DNA of 64,000 bases from an uncultured Porphyromonadaceae bacterium (lineage in GTDB: Bacteria > Bacteroidota > Bacteroidia > Bacteroidales > Coprobacteraceae): assembly GCA_900545915.1 (NCBI GenBank), contig URAV01000012.1, forward strand, positions 1 to 64,000. The letters are read 5' to 3'. The position numbers were made by a program, and so were the translations under genes. The notes beneath the pieces are model-generated. The model saw nothing but the letters and a program-made list of their open reading frames with translations. It ran no database searches and was not told where the DNA came from. Below are positions 18,039 through 26,328 of the stretch, piece by piece. Position 1 is the stretch's first letter, and each line of letters begins with the position of its first letter.

Positions 18039-19283
18039 ATGAACAAAATGCATCTGATTATACGTCAAGAGTACCTAAACCGGGTAAGAAAACGATCATT
18101 TATCGCAATGACTTTATTAATGCCTTTTTTATTTGTCGCATTAATGTCATTCCCTCATTGGATGTCAAAAATAAACGATACCGAAACTCATGATATAATC
18201 GTATTGGATTATACCGGATCATATAAAAACTTGTTTACCGATACTTCTCAATATCGATTCTATTATCGGATGACCGGTGAACCAACGGACAATGCAGAAA
18301 AAGTATATGCCTACATAATCATTTCGGACAACCTGCTGCAAAATCCTAAAGCCATAGCTATCTATTCAGAAAAACAGATCAGTCAAAACTTTAAAGAAGA
18401 TATCACGCTGCAAGCCGAACGTTATCTCGAAAACGAAAAATTGGAATCTTGTCAAATACCGAATATTCAGGAAATAATTGCCGATTTGCAAATTAAACTC
18501 GACATTCCGGAAATCAGATTCGGAGAAGACGGAACAAAGAATAGTTCTTCCGCTGAAATATCGTCTGTCATCGGAATAGCCTGCACGTTCATCATATACA
18601 TGTTTTTGCTTCTTTACGGTGTACAAGTCATGCAAAGCGTAACTCAAGAAAAAAGCAATCGCATCGTTGAGGTTATGATCTCTTCTGTAAAACCATTCGA
18701 ACTGATGATGGGAAAAATCACAGCAATCGGATTAGCCGGTCTCACTCAATTCGTAATTTGGCTTATTCTATCTGTCATAATTTTACTTTCGACTACCTCC
18801 CAACTGTCTCTTGGCACAGCGACCGATAATATAGAATCTTTGAACCAAATGCAAAATTATCCTTTCGCGGAACTTCTGATATGGTTTACTCTTTTCTTTA
18901 GCGGAGGATATATGCTATATGCTTCTTTGTTCGCGGCCATAGGTTCGGCAGTCGATAACGAAGCAGACACTCAACAATTTATGACACCAATTACAATAAT
19001 TATATTATTTGCTCTTTATGCAGGAATATATAGTGCCCAAAATCCTGAAGGACCTTTAGCCTTCTGGTGCTCTATGATACCTTTTACCTCCCCCATCGTC
19101 ATGATGGTGAGAATCCCTTTCGGCATACCTCTATGGGAAATAATAGTATCTTTCCTAATATTAGGTATTTCAGCATTATGTAGTATATGGATATCCGGCA
19201 GAATCTATCGAATAGGAATTCTCATGTACGGAAAAAAAACGAGTTATACAGAAATTATAAAATGGATAAAATATAAAGGGTAA
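18039..19283 (+). CDS. ABC-2 type transporter permease (NatB/YhaP-like)
   Basis: Membrane subunit paired with the ATPase just upstream. One N-terminal transmembrane helix (about residues 22-42) is followed by an extracytoplasmic domain of about 140 residues and then five or six helices, the topology of NatB/YhaP-type permeases. The hallmark segment after the second helix is VTQEKSNRIVEVMISSVKPFELMMGKI. The 414-residue length is typical. Together the pair would form a complete exporter of unknown substrate, transcribed behind dnaG. Confidence 0.9.
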   Translation: MNKMHLIIRQEYLNRVRKRSFIAMTLLMPFLFVALMSFPHWMSKINDTETHDIIVLDYTGSYKNLFTDTSQYRFYYRMTGEPTDNAEKVYAYIIISDNLLQNPKAIAIYSEKQISQNFKEDITLQAERYLENEKLESCQIPNIQEIIADLQIKLDIPEIRFGEDGTKNSSSAEISSVIGIACTFIIYMFLLLYGVQVMQSVTQEKSNRIVEVMISSVKPFELMMGKITAIGLAGLTQFVIWLILSVIILLSTTSQLSLGTATDNIESLNQMQNYPFAELLIWFTLFFSGGYMLYASLFAAIGSAVDNEADTQQFMTPITIIILFALYAGIYSAQNPEGPLAFWCSMIPFTSPIVMMVRIPFGIPLWEIIVSFLILGISALCSIWISGRIYRIGILMYGKKTSYTEIIKWIKYKG

Positions 19284-19362
19284 ATCTCATGAGACATAAC
19301 TGATCATCCATGATATTTTATATTTTTAGCACACACGACTTATCCATTTTATTACAGAAAAT

Positions 19363-19394
19363 TTTCTTTATTGAAAAGGAATGTTGTATTTTTG
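19363..19394 (+). promoter_or_regulatory. mutA promoter
   Basis: TATTTTTG (19387-19394) matches TAnnTTTG exactly, and TTTC (19363-19366) lies 20 bases upstream in the -33 position, one base off TTTG. The predicted start near 19400 coincides with the foot of two stem-loops in the leader. Confidence 0.55.
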
Positions 19395-19402
19395 TAAAAG
19401 CT

Positions 19403-19454
19403 CTTTGCTGAAAAGCAAAGCCGGACGTTTTTTACCGCAGATAAAAAACGTTCG
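19403..19454 (+). promoter_or_regulatory. Two stem-loops in the mutA 5' leader
   Basis: The leader holds two tandem hairpins. The first is a perfect 7-bp stem, CTTTGCT (19403-19409) with AGCAAAG (19414-19420), closed by a GAAA tetraloop. The second is a 13-bp stem with one G-U pair, 19422-19434 with 19442-19454, and a 7-base loop. Neither is followed by a T run, so they are not simple terminators. The second ends 20 bases before the annotated start codon. Confidence 0.6.
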
Positions 19455-19474
19455 TATTGTGTTAAGGAAAAGGA

Positions 19475-21376
19475 ATGTTTAACTTAAATCAAAACTGCAA
19501 GATAAACACTATGGCAGATTGTAAAGAAAAGTTGTTCGACCAATTTCCTCCTGTTTCTACGGAAGAATGGATGGAAAAAGTCACGGCAGACCTTAAAGGT
19601 GCCGACTTCAACAAAAAACTCGTATGGAGAACCAATGAAGGGTTCAACGTAAAACCGATGTATCGCGCAGAAGATATTGCGGATATAAAAACTACAAATT
19701 CTTTACCCGGAGAATATCCTTATGTTCGCGGGACTAAATGCGATAATGAGTGGTTGATACGTCAAGACATTCACGTCGAAAACGTAAAAGATGCCAATGC
19801 AAAAGCAAAAGACCTGCTTACCAAAGGTATTACTTCGTTAGGTTTCGCTCTCGAAGCTGAAAATATTACTCCCGAAAATATAGCGATATTATTGTCGGGT
19901 ATCGATGTGGAAAATGTCGAATTGAATTTCACTTCGTGCATTAAAAACAGTTTAAAACTGATCGAGGCACTATCAGATTATTTCAAATCGCAAAACATCA
20001 ATACCGAAAATATAAAGGGTTCTATCAATTTCGATCCGTTCAAACGTATTTTGAAACGAGGAAGAGATTTTAAAGAATATGCACAGAAAGGTGCAGAAAT
20101 TATAAAAGCCGCTGCCGCTTTACCCAAATTCAGAGTACTTGCTGTCGATGCCGTAATGCTTAACAATGCAGGCTCTTATATTTCCCAAGAACTCGGATTT
20201 GCTCTGGCTTGGGGAAACGAATGGTTAGCCAGTGTCACAGATCTCGGTTTGAGTGCAGATGAAGTAGCCAAACGCATTAAATTCAATTTCGGTATATCAT
20301 CCAACTATTTTATGGAGATAGCCAAATTCAGAGCAGCCCGCATGTTATGGGCACAAATCGTATCGGCCTATAAACCGTCTTGCGAATGTGCTGCAAAAAT
20401 GGAAACTCATGCAAAAACTTCCGAGTTTAACATGACGATTTACGATGCGCATGTCAATTTGTTGAGATCGCAAACGGAGGCTATGTCCGCTGCTCTTGCC
20501 GGAGTAAACTCTATGACCGTTACACCGTTTGACATTACCTATAAACAACCGGATGAATTTTCGGAACGTATCGCCCGCAATCAACAACTTCTACTTCGGG
20601 AAGAATCTCATTTCAATAAAATTACAGATCCGGCAGCAGGTTCGTATTATATAGAAAACCTGACCATCTCTATCGCAGAACAAGCATGGAAATTATTCCT
20701 CGAGGTTGAAGATAAAGGCGGATTCTATGCCGCACTGAAAGAAGGTTTCATTCAACAAACCGTAAATGCTTCGGCCGAAGCTCGCCATACGGCGATTGCA
20801 CGAAGAAAAGAAATTTTGGTGGGAACTAACCAATACCCGAATATCAACGAAAAAGCAGCAGATAAAATCAAAGATAAAGGGTCTTGCGGATGTTGCGGAG
20901 GAGAATCGCATAAATGTCAGCCCGAATACGAGACATTACATTTCGAACGGGGGGCCAGCGATTTCGAAACACTACGTTTAGCAACTGAAAAATCGGATAA
21001 ACAACCGATTGTATTTATGCTGACAATCGGTAATCTTGCCATGCGCCTCGCCCGTTCCCAATTCTCCGGAAACTTCTTCGGATGTGCCGGATATAAAATC
21101 GTGGACAATTTAGGTTTCAATACCATACAAGAAGGTGTAAACGCTGCTATTGAAGCAAAAGCCGATATCGTAGTGCTTTGCTCGAGCGACGATGAATATG
21201 CAACTCTCGCTCCCGAAGCGAAAGCCGCATTGGGTGATAAGGCCATTTTGGTCGTAGCAGGAGCACCCGAATGTATGGAAGAACTGAAAGCTCAAGGTAT
21301 CGACCAATTTATCAACGTACGCAGCAACGTTTTGGATACATTGAAGGCTTTCAATGCCAAACTATCGATTCATTAA
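19475..21376 (+). CDS. mutA: Methylmalonyl-CoA mutase, small (beta) subunit
   Basis: Non-catalytic partner in the B12-dependent interconversion of succinyl-CoA and methylmalonyl-CoA, which feeds propionate formation in Bacteroidales. The N-terminal TIM-barrel domain is recognisable (FGISSNYFMEIAKFRAARML, near 270). The C-terminal flavodoxin-like domain lacks the cobalamin-ligating D-x-H-x-x-G motif, as expected for MutA; the equivalent place reads GNLAMRLARSQF. The linker between domains carries an unusual cysteine cluster, C471, C473, C474 and C481 (SCGCCGGESHKC). Length 633 residues. The start at 19475 follows AAGGAAAAGGA; an alternative ATG at 19511 (MADCKEKLFDQFPPV) fits the family N terminus and may be the true one. 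mutB follows 33 bases later. Confidence 0.95.
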   Translation: MFNLNQNCKINTMADCKEKLFDQFPPVSTEEWMEKVTADLKGADFNKKLVWRTNEGFNVKPMYRAEDIADIKTTNSLPGEYPYVRGTKCDNEWLIRQDIHVENVKDANAKAKDLLTKGITSLGFALEAENITPENIAILLSGIDVENVELNFTSCIKNSLKLIEALSDYFKSQNINTENIKGSINFDPFKRILKRGRDFKEYAQKGAEIIKAAAALPKFRVLAVDAVMLNNAGSYISQELGFALAWGNEWLASVTDLGLSADEVAKRIKFNFGISSNYFMEIAKFRAARMLWAQIVSAYKPSCECAAKMETHAKTSEFNMTIYDAHVNLLRSQTEAMSAALAGVNSMTVTPFDITYKQPDEFSERIARNQQLLLREESHFNKITDPAAGSYYIENLTISIAEQAWKLFLEVEDKGGFYAALKEGFIQQTVNASAEARHTAIARRKEILVGTNQYPNINEKAADKIKDKGSCGCCGGESHKCQPEYETLHFERGASDFETLRLATEKSDKQPIVFMLTIGNLAMRLARSQFSGNFFGCAGYKIVDNLGFNTIQEGVNAAIEAKADIVVLCSSDDEYATLAPEAKAALGDKAILVVAGAPECMEELKAQGIDQFINVRSNVLDTLKAFNAKLSIH

Positions 21377-21409
21377 CCGTTAAAAACGTATCAAGAAAAT
21401 CGTAAAATT

Positions 21410-23551
21410 ATGAGACCTAATTTCAAAAATATAAATATCACAACCGATGCTTTTGCCCAAAACGGGAAAGGAAGCATCTCCTGTAATCCTGAAGACAAAT
21501 GGATTACGCCTGAATTGATTCCGGTAAAACCTATTTATACACAAGCCGATCTGGAAGGCATGGAACACCTGAATTATGTAGCCGGTATTCCTCCGTTCTT
21601 GAGAGGACCGTACAGCGGCATGTATGCCATGCGTCCATGGACTATCCGCCAATATGCCGGTTTTTCCACTGCTGAAGAATCGAACGCATTTTATCGCCGT
21701 AATCTTGCAGCTGGACAAAAAGGACTCTCCGTTGCATTCGATTTGGCGACACATCGAGGTTATGATGCCGATCACGAACGAGTAGTTGGTGACGTAGGTA
21801 AAGCCGGAGTTTCTATTTGCAGTCTGGAAGACATGAAAGTTTTGTTTGACGGTATTCCCTTAAACAAAATGTCAGTTTCCATGACTATGAACGGGGCCGT
21901 ACTTCCTATTATGGCTTTCTACATCAACGCCGGGCTGGAACAAGGGGCAAAATTGGAAGAAATGGCAGGGACCATCCAAAATGATATTCTGAAAGAATTT
22001 ATGGTTCGTAACACTTATATTTACCCACCGGAATTCTCTATGCGTATCATTGCGGATATTTTTGAATTTACCTCCCAATATATGCCTAAGTTCAATTCTA
22101 TCTCTATTTCGGGATACCACATGCAAGAAGCCGGAGCAACTGCCGATATTGAACTGGCTTATACACTCGCTGACGGCTTGGAATATCTTCGTGCCGGAGT
22201 AAATGCAGGAATGGACATAGACTCTTTTGCACCTCGTTTATCTTTCTTCTGGGCTATCGGGATGAATTATTTTATGGAAATCGCAAAAATGCGAGCAGCT
22301 CGTATGCTGTGGGCAAAAATCGTAAAACAATTTAATCCTAAGAATCCGAAATCTCTTGCATTGCGTACCCATTCGCAAACATCAGGATGGTCATTGACCG
22401 AACAAGATCCGTTCAATAATGTCGGACGCACTTGTATCGAAGCGATGGGAGCGGCACAAGGACATACTCAATCTCTACACACAAACGCCCTTGATGAAGC
22501 AATCGCATTACCGACAGATTTCTCTGCCCGTATCGCCCGTAATACTCAGATATATATTCAAGAAGAAACTTATGTAACAAAAGAAGTCGATCCTTGGGCA
22601 GGTTCTTATTATGTGGAATCCTTAACTAATGAATTGGCACATAAGGCATGGGAACATATTCAGGAGATTGAAAAACTCGGCGGTATGGCTAAAGCTATCG
22701 AAACCGGCCTTCCGAAACTGAGAATCGAAGAGGCTGCTGCACGTACTCAAGCCCGTATCGACTCAGGTAAACAAACAATCATCGGTGTAAACAAATATCG
22801 TTTGGAAAAAGAAGATCCGATCGATATTCTTGAAGTAGATAATACGGCTGTACGTAAACAGCAAATTGCCCGATTAAAGGAATTGAAAGCGAATCGTGAC
22901 GAAGCGGCTGTAAAAGCTGCACTGGAAGCTATTACAGAATGCGTGAAAACTAAAAAAGGCAATCTGCTCGACCTTGCTGTAAAAGCTGCAAAAGTACGTG
23001 CGACTTTGGGAGAAATATCCGATGCCTGCGAAGCTGTCGTAGGCCGTTATAAGGCAATTATCAGAACTATATCAGGAGTGTATTCATCAGAAACGAAAAA
23101 AGATGCGGATTTTGTACGAGCAACAGAATTGTCAGAAAAATTCGCAAAGAAAGAAGGTCGCCAGCCTCGTATCATGATTGCTAAAATGGGACAGGACGGA
23201 CACGACCGAGGTGCAAAAGTTGTGGCAACGGGATATGCCGATTGCGGCTTCGACGTGGATATGGGACCGCTATTCCAAACTCCGGCAGAAGCTGCCCGCC
23301 AAGCGGTTGAAAATGATGTTCACGTATTAGGTGTTTCATCCTTGGCAGCAGGGCATAAAACATTAATTCCGCAAGTTATGGAAGAGTTGAAGAAACTCGG
23401 ACGAGAAGATATCATCGTCATTGCAGGCGGTGTAATTCCGGCACAAGATTATGACTTCTTATATAAAGCCGGAGTCGCAGCAATTTTCGGTCCGGGATCT
23501 TCTGTTGCCAAATCTGCTTGTCAGATACTTGAAATTCTGCTGGAAGAATAA
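21410..23551 (+). CDS. mutB: Methylmalonyl-CoA mutase, large (alpha, catalytic) subunit
   Basis: Adenosylcobalamin-dependent mutase converting succinyl-CoA to (R)-methylmalonyl-CoA. The CoA-binding barrel is recognisable by FLRGPYSGMYAMRPWTIRQY (residues 64-83) and by FAPRLSFFWAIGMNYFMEIA. The B12-binding domain contains the base-off ligand motif D596-G-H598-D-R-G601, followed by the GVSSLAAGH and AGGVIP segments. Length 713 residues is standard. It forms a heterodimer with MutA from the adjacent gene and the two are clearly one operon. No epimerase, carboxytransferase or MeaB gene lies in the window. Confidence 0.98.
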   Translation: MRPNFKNINITTDAFAQNGKGSISCNPEDKWITPELIPVKPIYTQADLEGMEHLNYVAGIPPFLRGPYSGMYAMRPWTIRQYAGFSTAEESNAFYRRNLAAGQKGLSVAFDLATHRGYDADHERVVGDVGKAGVSICSLEDMKVLFDGIPLNKMSVSMTMNGAVLPIMAFYINAGLEQGAKLEEMAGTIQNDILKEFMVRNTYIYPPEFSMRIIADIFEFTSQYMPKFNSISISGYHMQEAGATADIELAYTLADGLEYLRAGVNAGMDIDSFAPRLSFFWAIGMNYFMEIAKMRAARMLWAKIVKQFNPKNPKSLALRTHSQTSGWSLTEQDPFNNVGRTCIEAMGAAQGHTQSLHTNALDEAIALPTDFSARIARNTQIYIQEETYVTKEVDPWAGSYYVESLTNELAHKAWEHIQEIEKLGGMAKAIETGLPKLRIEEAAARTQARIDSGKQTIIGVNKYRLEKEDPIDILEVDNTAVRKQQIARLKELKANRDEAAVKAALEAITECVKTKKGNLLDLAVKAAKVRATLGEISDACEAVVGRYKAIIRTISGVYSSETKKDADFVRATELSEKFAKKEGRQPRIMIAKMGQDGHDRGAKVVATGYADCGFDVDMGPLFQTPAEAARQAVENDVHVLGVSSLAAGHKTLIPQVMEELKKLGREDIIVIAGGVIPAQDYDFLYKAGVAAIFGPGSSVAKSACQILEILLEE

Positions 23552-23595
23552 CCTTTTTCAGAATTAATAAAAAGGCTATTCTAAAATAAATTCTA

Positions 23596-23673
23596 AAAGT
23601 CTTAACCTAAATAAGACTTTCTCTATAACTCCTCTTGCTTTACAGCCTTAATATCGGGCCGATAAAGTAAGAG
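23596..23673 (+). terminator. Two hairpins downstream of mutB
   Basis: The first hairpin pairs AAAGTCTTA (23596-23604) with TAAGACTTT (23612-23620) around a 7-base loop and is followed by TCTCTAT. The second pairs CTCTTGCTTTA (23632-23642) with TAAAGTAAGAG (23663-23673) with one G-U pair. Together they probably end the mutAB transcript, though neither has a strong T run. Confidence 0.5.
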
Positions 23674-24124
23674 GATTATTATATCCATCTCCATCTCATG
23701 TAAACTACTGCATCTTCTGTCTTTAAACAGATTATAAATATTTCCCTTTCCCATTTTTATCAATTAATGTAGTCTGAAAATAAATTCAATTGCAGCTTTA
23801 TTCTTGATATATAAAACAACTAAATACATTCGGATATATTAAAAACATCAGGATATCTATATTATTTTAATAATAATATGACACATTATTTATATATTTT
23901 GGTTGATTATTGATATGAAACAAAATTAAAAAGACATACTTTTGAATAAACAAATTTTATGTTATAATTCATAAACAGTTAATATATTATTTACTGATTT
24001 AAGAGGGAATAATATATATTTTTCAATTTTATTTATAAGAGAGGAGGTGATATTATACAAGAAATATTAAATGTAAAAAAGATTGAGATAAGCATTTTGT
24101 TTTTTAAATAAATAATTAATTATC
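23674..24124 (+). other. A+T-rich leader region before the peptide operon
   Basis: About 450 bases of very A+T-rich sequence without a gene. It contains a candidate promoter at 23914-23944, implying a leader of about 175 bases. It also holds a perfect 10-base match to the anti-Shine-Dalgarno complement, AGGAGGTGAT at 24042-24051, not placed before any ATG. Confidence 0.5.
23914..23944 (+). promoter_or_regulatory. Candidate promoter of the peptide-export operon
   Basis: TACTTTTG (23937-23944) matches TAnnTTTG exactly; TATG (23914-23917) stands 19 bases upstream as a one-mismatch -33 box. It is the best match between mutB and the precursor gene. Confidence 0.4.
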
Positions 24125-24427
24125 ATGAAAAAGAAAATTATTAGCGGAATCATTTTGGTTATTTTCGCCGGCTTTTTAGGATTCAATACCAAAATAAGTA
24201 TTAATGAACAAACCATTGACACTTCATTGAACAATTTAGAGACCGTAGCTATGGCTCAAGATGAATGGGCAGGATGGGTAAAAGGGAAAGTAATAGGAGA
24301 CGTAAAAATTCCAGACAGAGACATTTTCGGAGTTATAATATATAGATATATTAGATGTTGTATAAACTCATCAGATAATAATGCCTGTAATGCTGAGGTA
24401 CAGGATTATGAATGTTACAGCCTATAA
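24125..24427 (+). CDS. NVEALA-like secreted cysteine-rich peptide precursor
   Basis: A 100-residue precursor. Residues 4-20 form a hydrophobic N-terminal segment after MKKK. About 20 polar residues then lead to N37-LETVAMA-44, which resembles the conserved NVEALA motif of a Bacteroidales family of small exported proteins. A42-M43-A44 is also a signal-peptidase-I type AxA site; cutting there would release a 56-residue product beginning QDEWAGWVKG. The product has exactly four cysteines, all in its C-terminal third (C78, C79, C88, C97), compatible with two disulfides. No double-glycine leader is present. It is the first gene of a long operon with processing and export functions. Membership in the family is by motif resemblance; the activity (toxin, signal or structural peptide) is unknown. 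Confidence 0.75.
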   Translation: MKKKIISGIILVIFAGFLGFNTKISINEQTIDTSLNNLETVAMAQDEWAGWVKGKVIGDVKIPDRDIFGVIIYRYIRCCINSSDNNACNAEVQDYECYSL

Positions 24428-24430
24428 AAA

Positions 24431-24457
24431 TAATGGGGCATAAATTATGTCCCATTA
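24431..24457 (+). promoter_or_regulatory. Hairpin between precursor gene and downstream operon
   Basis: An 11-13 bp stem with one G-U pair, TAATGGGGCATAA (24431-24443) with TTATGTCCCATTA (24445-24457), starts 3 bases after the precursor stop codon. Its tail is only moderately T-rich, so it may act as a partial terminator or a 3'-end stabiliser that makes the precursor message more abundant than the downstream genes. Confidence 0.55.
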
Positions 24458-24483
24458 TTATACATCACATAAAAATCTCAACT

Positions 24484-25623
24484 ATGCAAACAAAAATAAC
24501 ACTTATATTTCTATTTTTTATCTTCATTACAAGTTGCCAACAAAATTCAACCCAAACGGAATTAAATAATTCAATTTTACTAGACATTGATTTCAATGAT
24601 TCAAATTTAATTCATGTAAAAGATTTTATAGATCAAGTAACTTTCGTTCCATTAGAAACCAATGATAGTTGTTTGATCAGTAGAATAGCGCGAGTACATT
24701 CAATCGACACTCTCCTTTTTGTTCATGATATAAAGACAAATTCTATCAATGTATTTAATGAAAAAGGAAAACATCTATATAATATTAGTAAAAAAGGACA
24801 AGGACCTGGAGAATATATTTCATTAAGTAAATTTCTAATAGATGAATTAAAAAAACAGCTAATAATCTATGATGCCGATTCAAAAAAATTATTATATTAT
24901 ACCTTAAATGGTAAATATATTAAAGAAATTAACAAGTTCGGACAAAATGTTATAATCCGAGATATTATAAATCTTCCAGATGGTAATTTTTTATGTTATA
25001 CTCCCGATTATACAAAAAATATTGAATATCAAGGAATTTTCAAATTAGACTCATTAGGTAATCCTGATAAAGTATATTTTAATTCGGAAAAATATCCTAT
25101 ATTATTAAAAGCAACAGAATCCTATTTCAATAAGTTATCTGATGGTACAGTTACTATCGACGCAGGAGATTACAATAAAATATTTCATTTCAAAAAAGAT
25201 TCTTTAAAATGTTTCATATCATATATTACAAACAGAAAAAGTCCGACAGATTATCCCAATATTGATTTTGAATCTACACTCCCTATGACTCCAATAATGG
25301 AAATCACGGAAAAAGAGAATTATATTTTAACGACATGGTATGATTTCAATGAAGAAAAAGCATATCAGGCTTTATATTCAAAAAAAACTCAAAAATTAGA
25401 ATTCGGAAAATTCAAATTCAATAATGACTTGACTACAGGTATCCCATCTCTGGAGGTACATTTTAATGACCCCAACAAATTATTAAATGTAATTTACGGA
25501 TACCAAATACCTGAAATATTGGAATCAAAAATGGTAAGTGAAGAAATAAAGGAAATTCTGAGAAAAGTACCTGACCCGGAAAATGCAAATCCTGTTCTAG
25601 AAATTCAACATCTAAAAAAGTAA
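24484..25623 (+). CDS. Six-bladed beta-propeller lipoprotein (BF3164-like)
   Basis: A 379-residue lipoprotein with lipobox FITSC (C18). The body resembles the Bacteroidales 6-bladed beta-propeller family: TFVPLETNDSCLISRI, then INVFNEKGKHLYNISKKG and the hallmark GQGPGEY at 105-111, followed by repeating propeller-like blades. Such proteins commonly accompany NVEALA-type precursors and are thought to sit at the cell surface or in the periplasm; their function is unknown. The ATG at 24484 is preferred because it directly opens a lipoprotein signal, whereas starting at 24412 would place 24 non-signal residues ahead and overlap the precursor gene and hairpin. It is the second gene of the operon. 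Confidence 0.85.
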   Translation: MQTKITLIFLFFIFITSCQQNSTQTELNNSILLDIDFNDSNLIHVKDFIDQVTFVPLETNDSCLISRIARVHSIDTLLFVHDIKTNSINVFNEKGKHLYNISKKGQGPGEYISLSKFLIDELKKQLIIYDADSKKLLYYTLNGKYIKEINKFGQNVIIRDIINLPDGNFLCYTPDYTKNIEYQGIFKLDSLGNPDKVYFNSEKYPILLKATESYFNKLSDGTVTIDAGDYNKIFHFKKDSLKCFISYITNRKSPTDYPNIDFESTLPMTPIMEITEKENYILTTWYDFNEEKAYQALYSKKTQKLEFGKFKFNNDLTTGIPSLEVHFNDPNKLLNVIYGYQIPEILESKMVSEEIKEILRKVPDPENANPVLEIQHLKK

Positions 25624-25721
25624 TGAAAATCAAATCTTTTATAACATGGCTACCATTATAAAAAATATTTCAACTTCTATATTATAAGAAGTTATTTGCA
25701 TAACTAAATAAATTCGATAAA

Positions 25722-26312
25722 ATGAAAAACATTATATTTTGGATCGGTATCACTATTTTAGCTATATTATCGTTTATAATTACCTTTAATTTATATAACA
25801 ACAATACAGATTCAATATCCAATATTGAAAAAGAAAATCAACTTATAAAAAAAATACTTACTACGGAAATTCAACAACAAAACTTCAGCGGGCATTCTAT
25901 CAAAACGGACGATAAAACCAAAGCAAAACTATTAAATCTATTATCAAACAATAAAAAACTTATTTTCCGAATAGCTCCTGAATATTGTGAAAGTTGTATC
26001 GACAATGCCGTTGCCGAATTATCAACAGCAGAAAACAAAATCAACGCTGATAACATAATTATAATTGCATCGATCAATAACAACAGGGACAGCCTAATAA
26101 TTCGAAACCGTTTTCAAAACAGATACCAATACATTTTTTTGTCTTCCGATAATTATATGTATTTAAAAAACAGAAATGAGATCATACAATCCCATTTCTA
26201 TACGGTTGACTCCACTCTTCTGCCAACACATTTATACATATATACTCCGACATTTCCAAAAAGGAATAAAGAATATTTCGATATTATTGCAGAATATATT
26301 AATAAAATATAA
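25722..26312 (+). CDS. Membrane-anchored thioredoxin-like protein with CxxC
   Basis: A 196-residue protein with one N-terminal transmembrane anchor (about residues 4-24), then a coiled linker and a periplasmic domain. A strand-turn (KKLIFRIAPEY) leads into C89-E-S-C92 at the start of a helix, the layout of a thioredoxin-type redox motif. The tail contains a TPTFPKR segment. This resembles small redox-like proteins found beside NVEALA and propeller genes in Bacteroidales. A role in making or checking the disulfides of the four-cysteine precursor is inferred. It lies in the operon, 98 bases after the propeller gene and 16 before the signal peptidase. Confidence 0.65.
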   Translation: MKNIIFWIGITILAILSFIITFNLYNNNTDSISNIEKENQLIKKILTTEIQQQNFSGHSIKTDDKTKAKLLNLLSNNKKLIFRIAPEYCESCIDNAVAELSTAENKINADNIIIIASINNNRDSLIIRNRFQNRYQYIFLSSDNYMYLKNRNEIIQSHFYTVDSTLLPTHLYIYTPTFPKRNKEYFDIIAEYINKI

Positions 26313-26328
26313 TTCTCATCATATCAAA

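Noticed and set aside
19284..19474. Cobalamin riboswitch ahead of mutA
   Set aside because: The leader after the promoter is under 80 bases and contains two simple hairpins; no multi-helix B12-box arrangement was seen.
24052..24111. ATT-initiated 19-codon frame after the perfect Shine-Dalgarno sequence
   Set aside because: ATT starts are very rare and the frame shows no peptide-like features; kept only as a curiosity in the leader finding.
24125..24427. Double-glycine leader or PCAT-type bacteriocin precursor
   Set aside because: No GG motif precedes the cysteine-rich part and no peptidase-containing ABC transporter is in the cluster; the NVEALA-like AxA motif fits better.
24412..24483. Longer N terminus for the propeller lipoprotein
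   Set aside because: It would place 24 residues before a lipoprotein signal and overlap the precursor gene; the ATG at 24484 opens the signal directly.
26176..26328. Longer N terminus for the signal peptidase
   Set aside because: This segment overlaps the thioredoxin-like gene in another frame and has no membrane-anchor logic; the ATG at 26329 is 16 bases after the previous stop.
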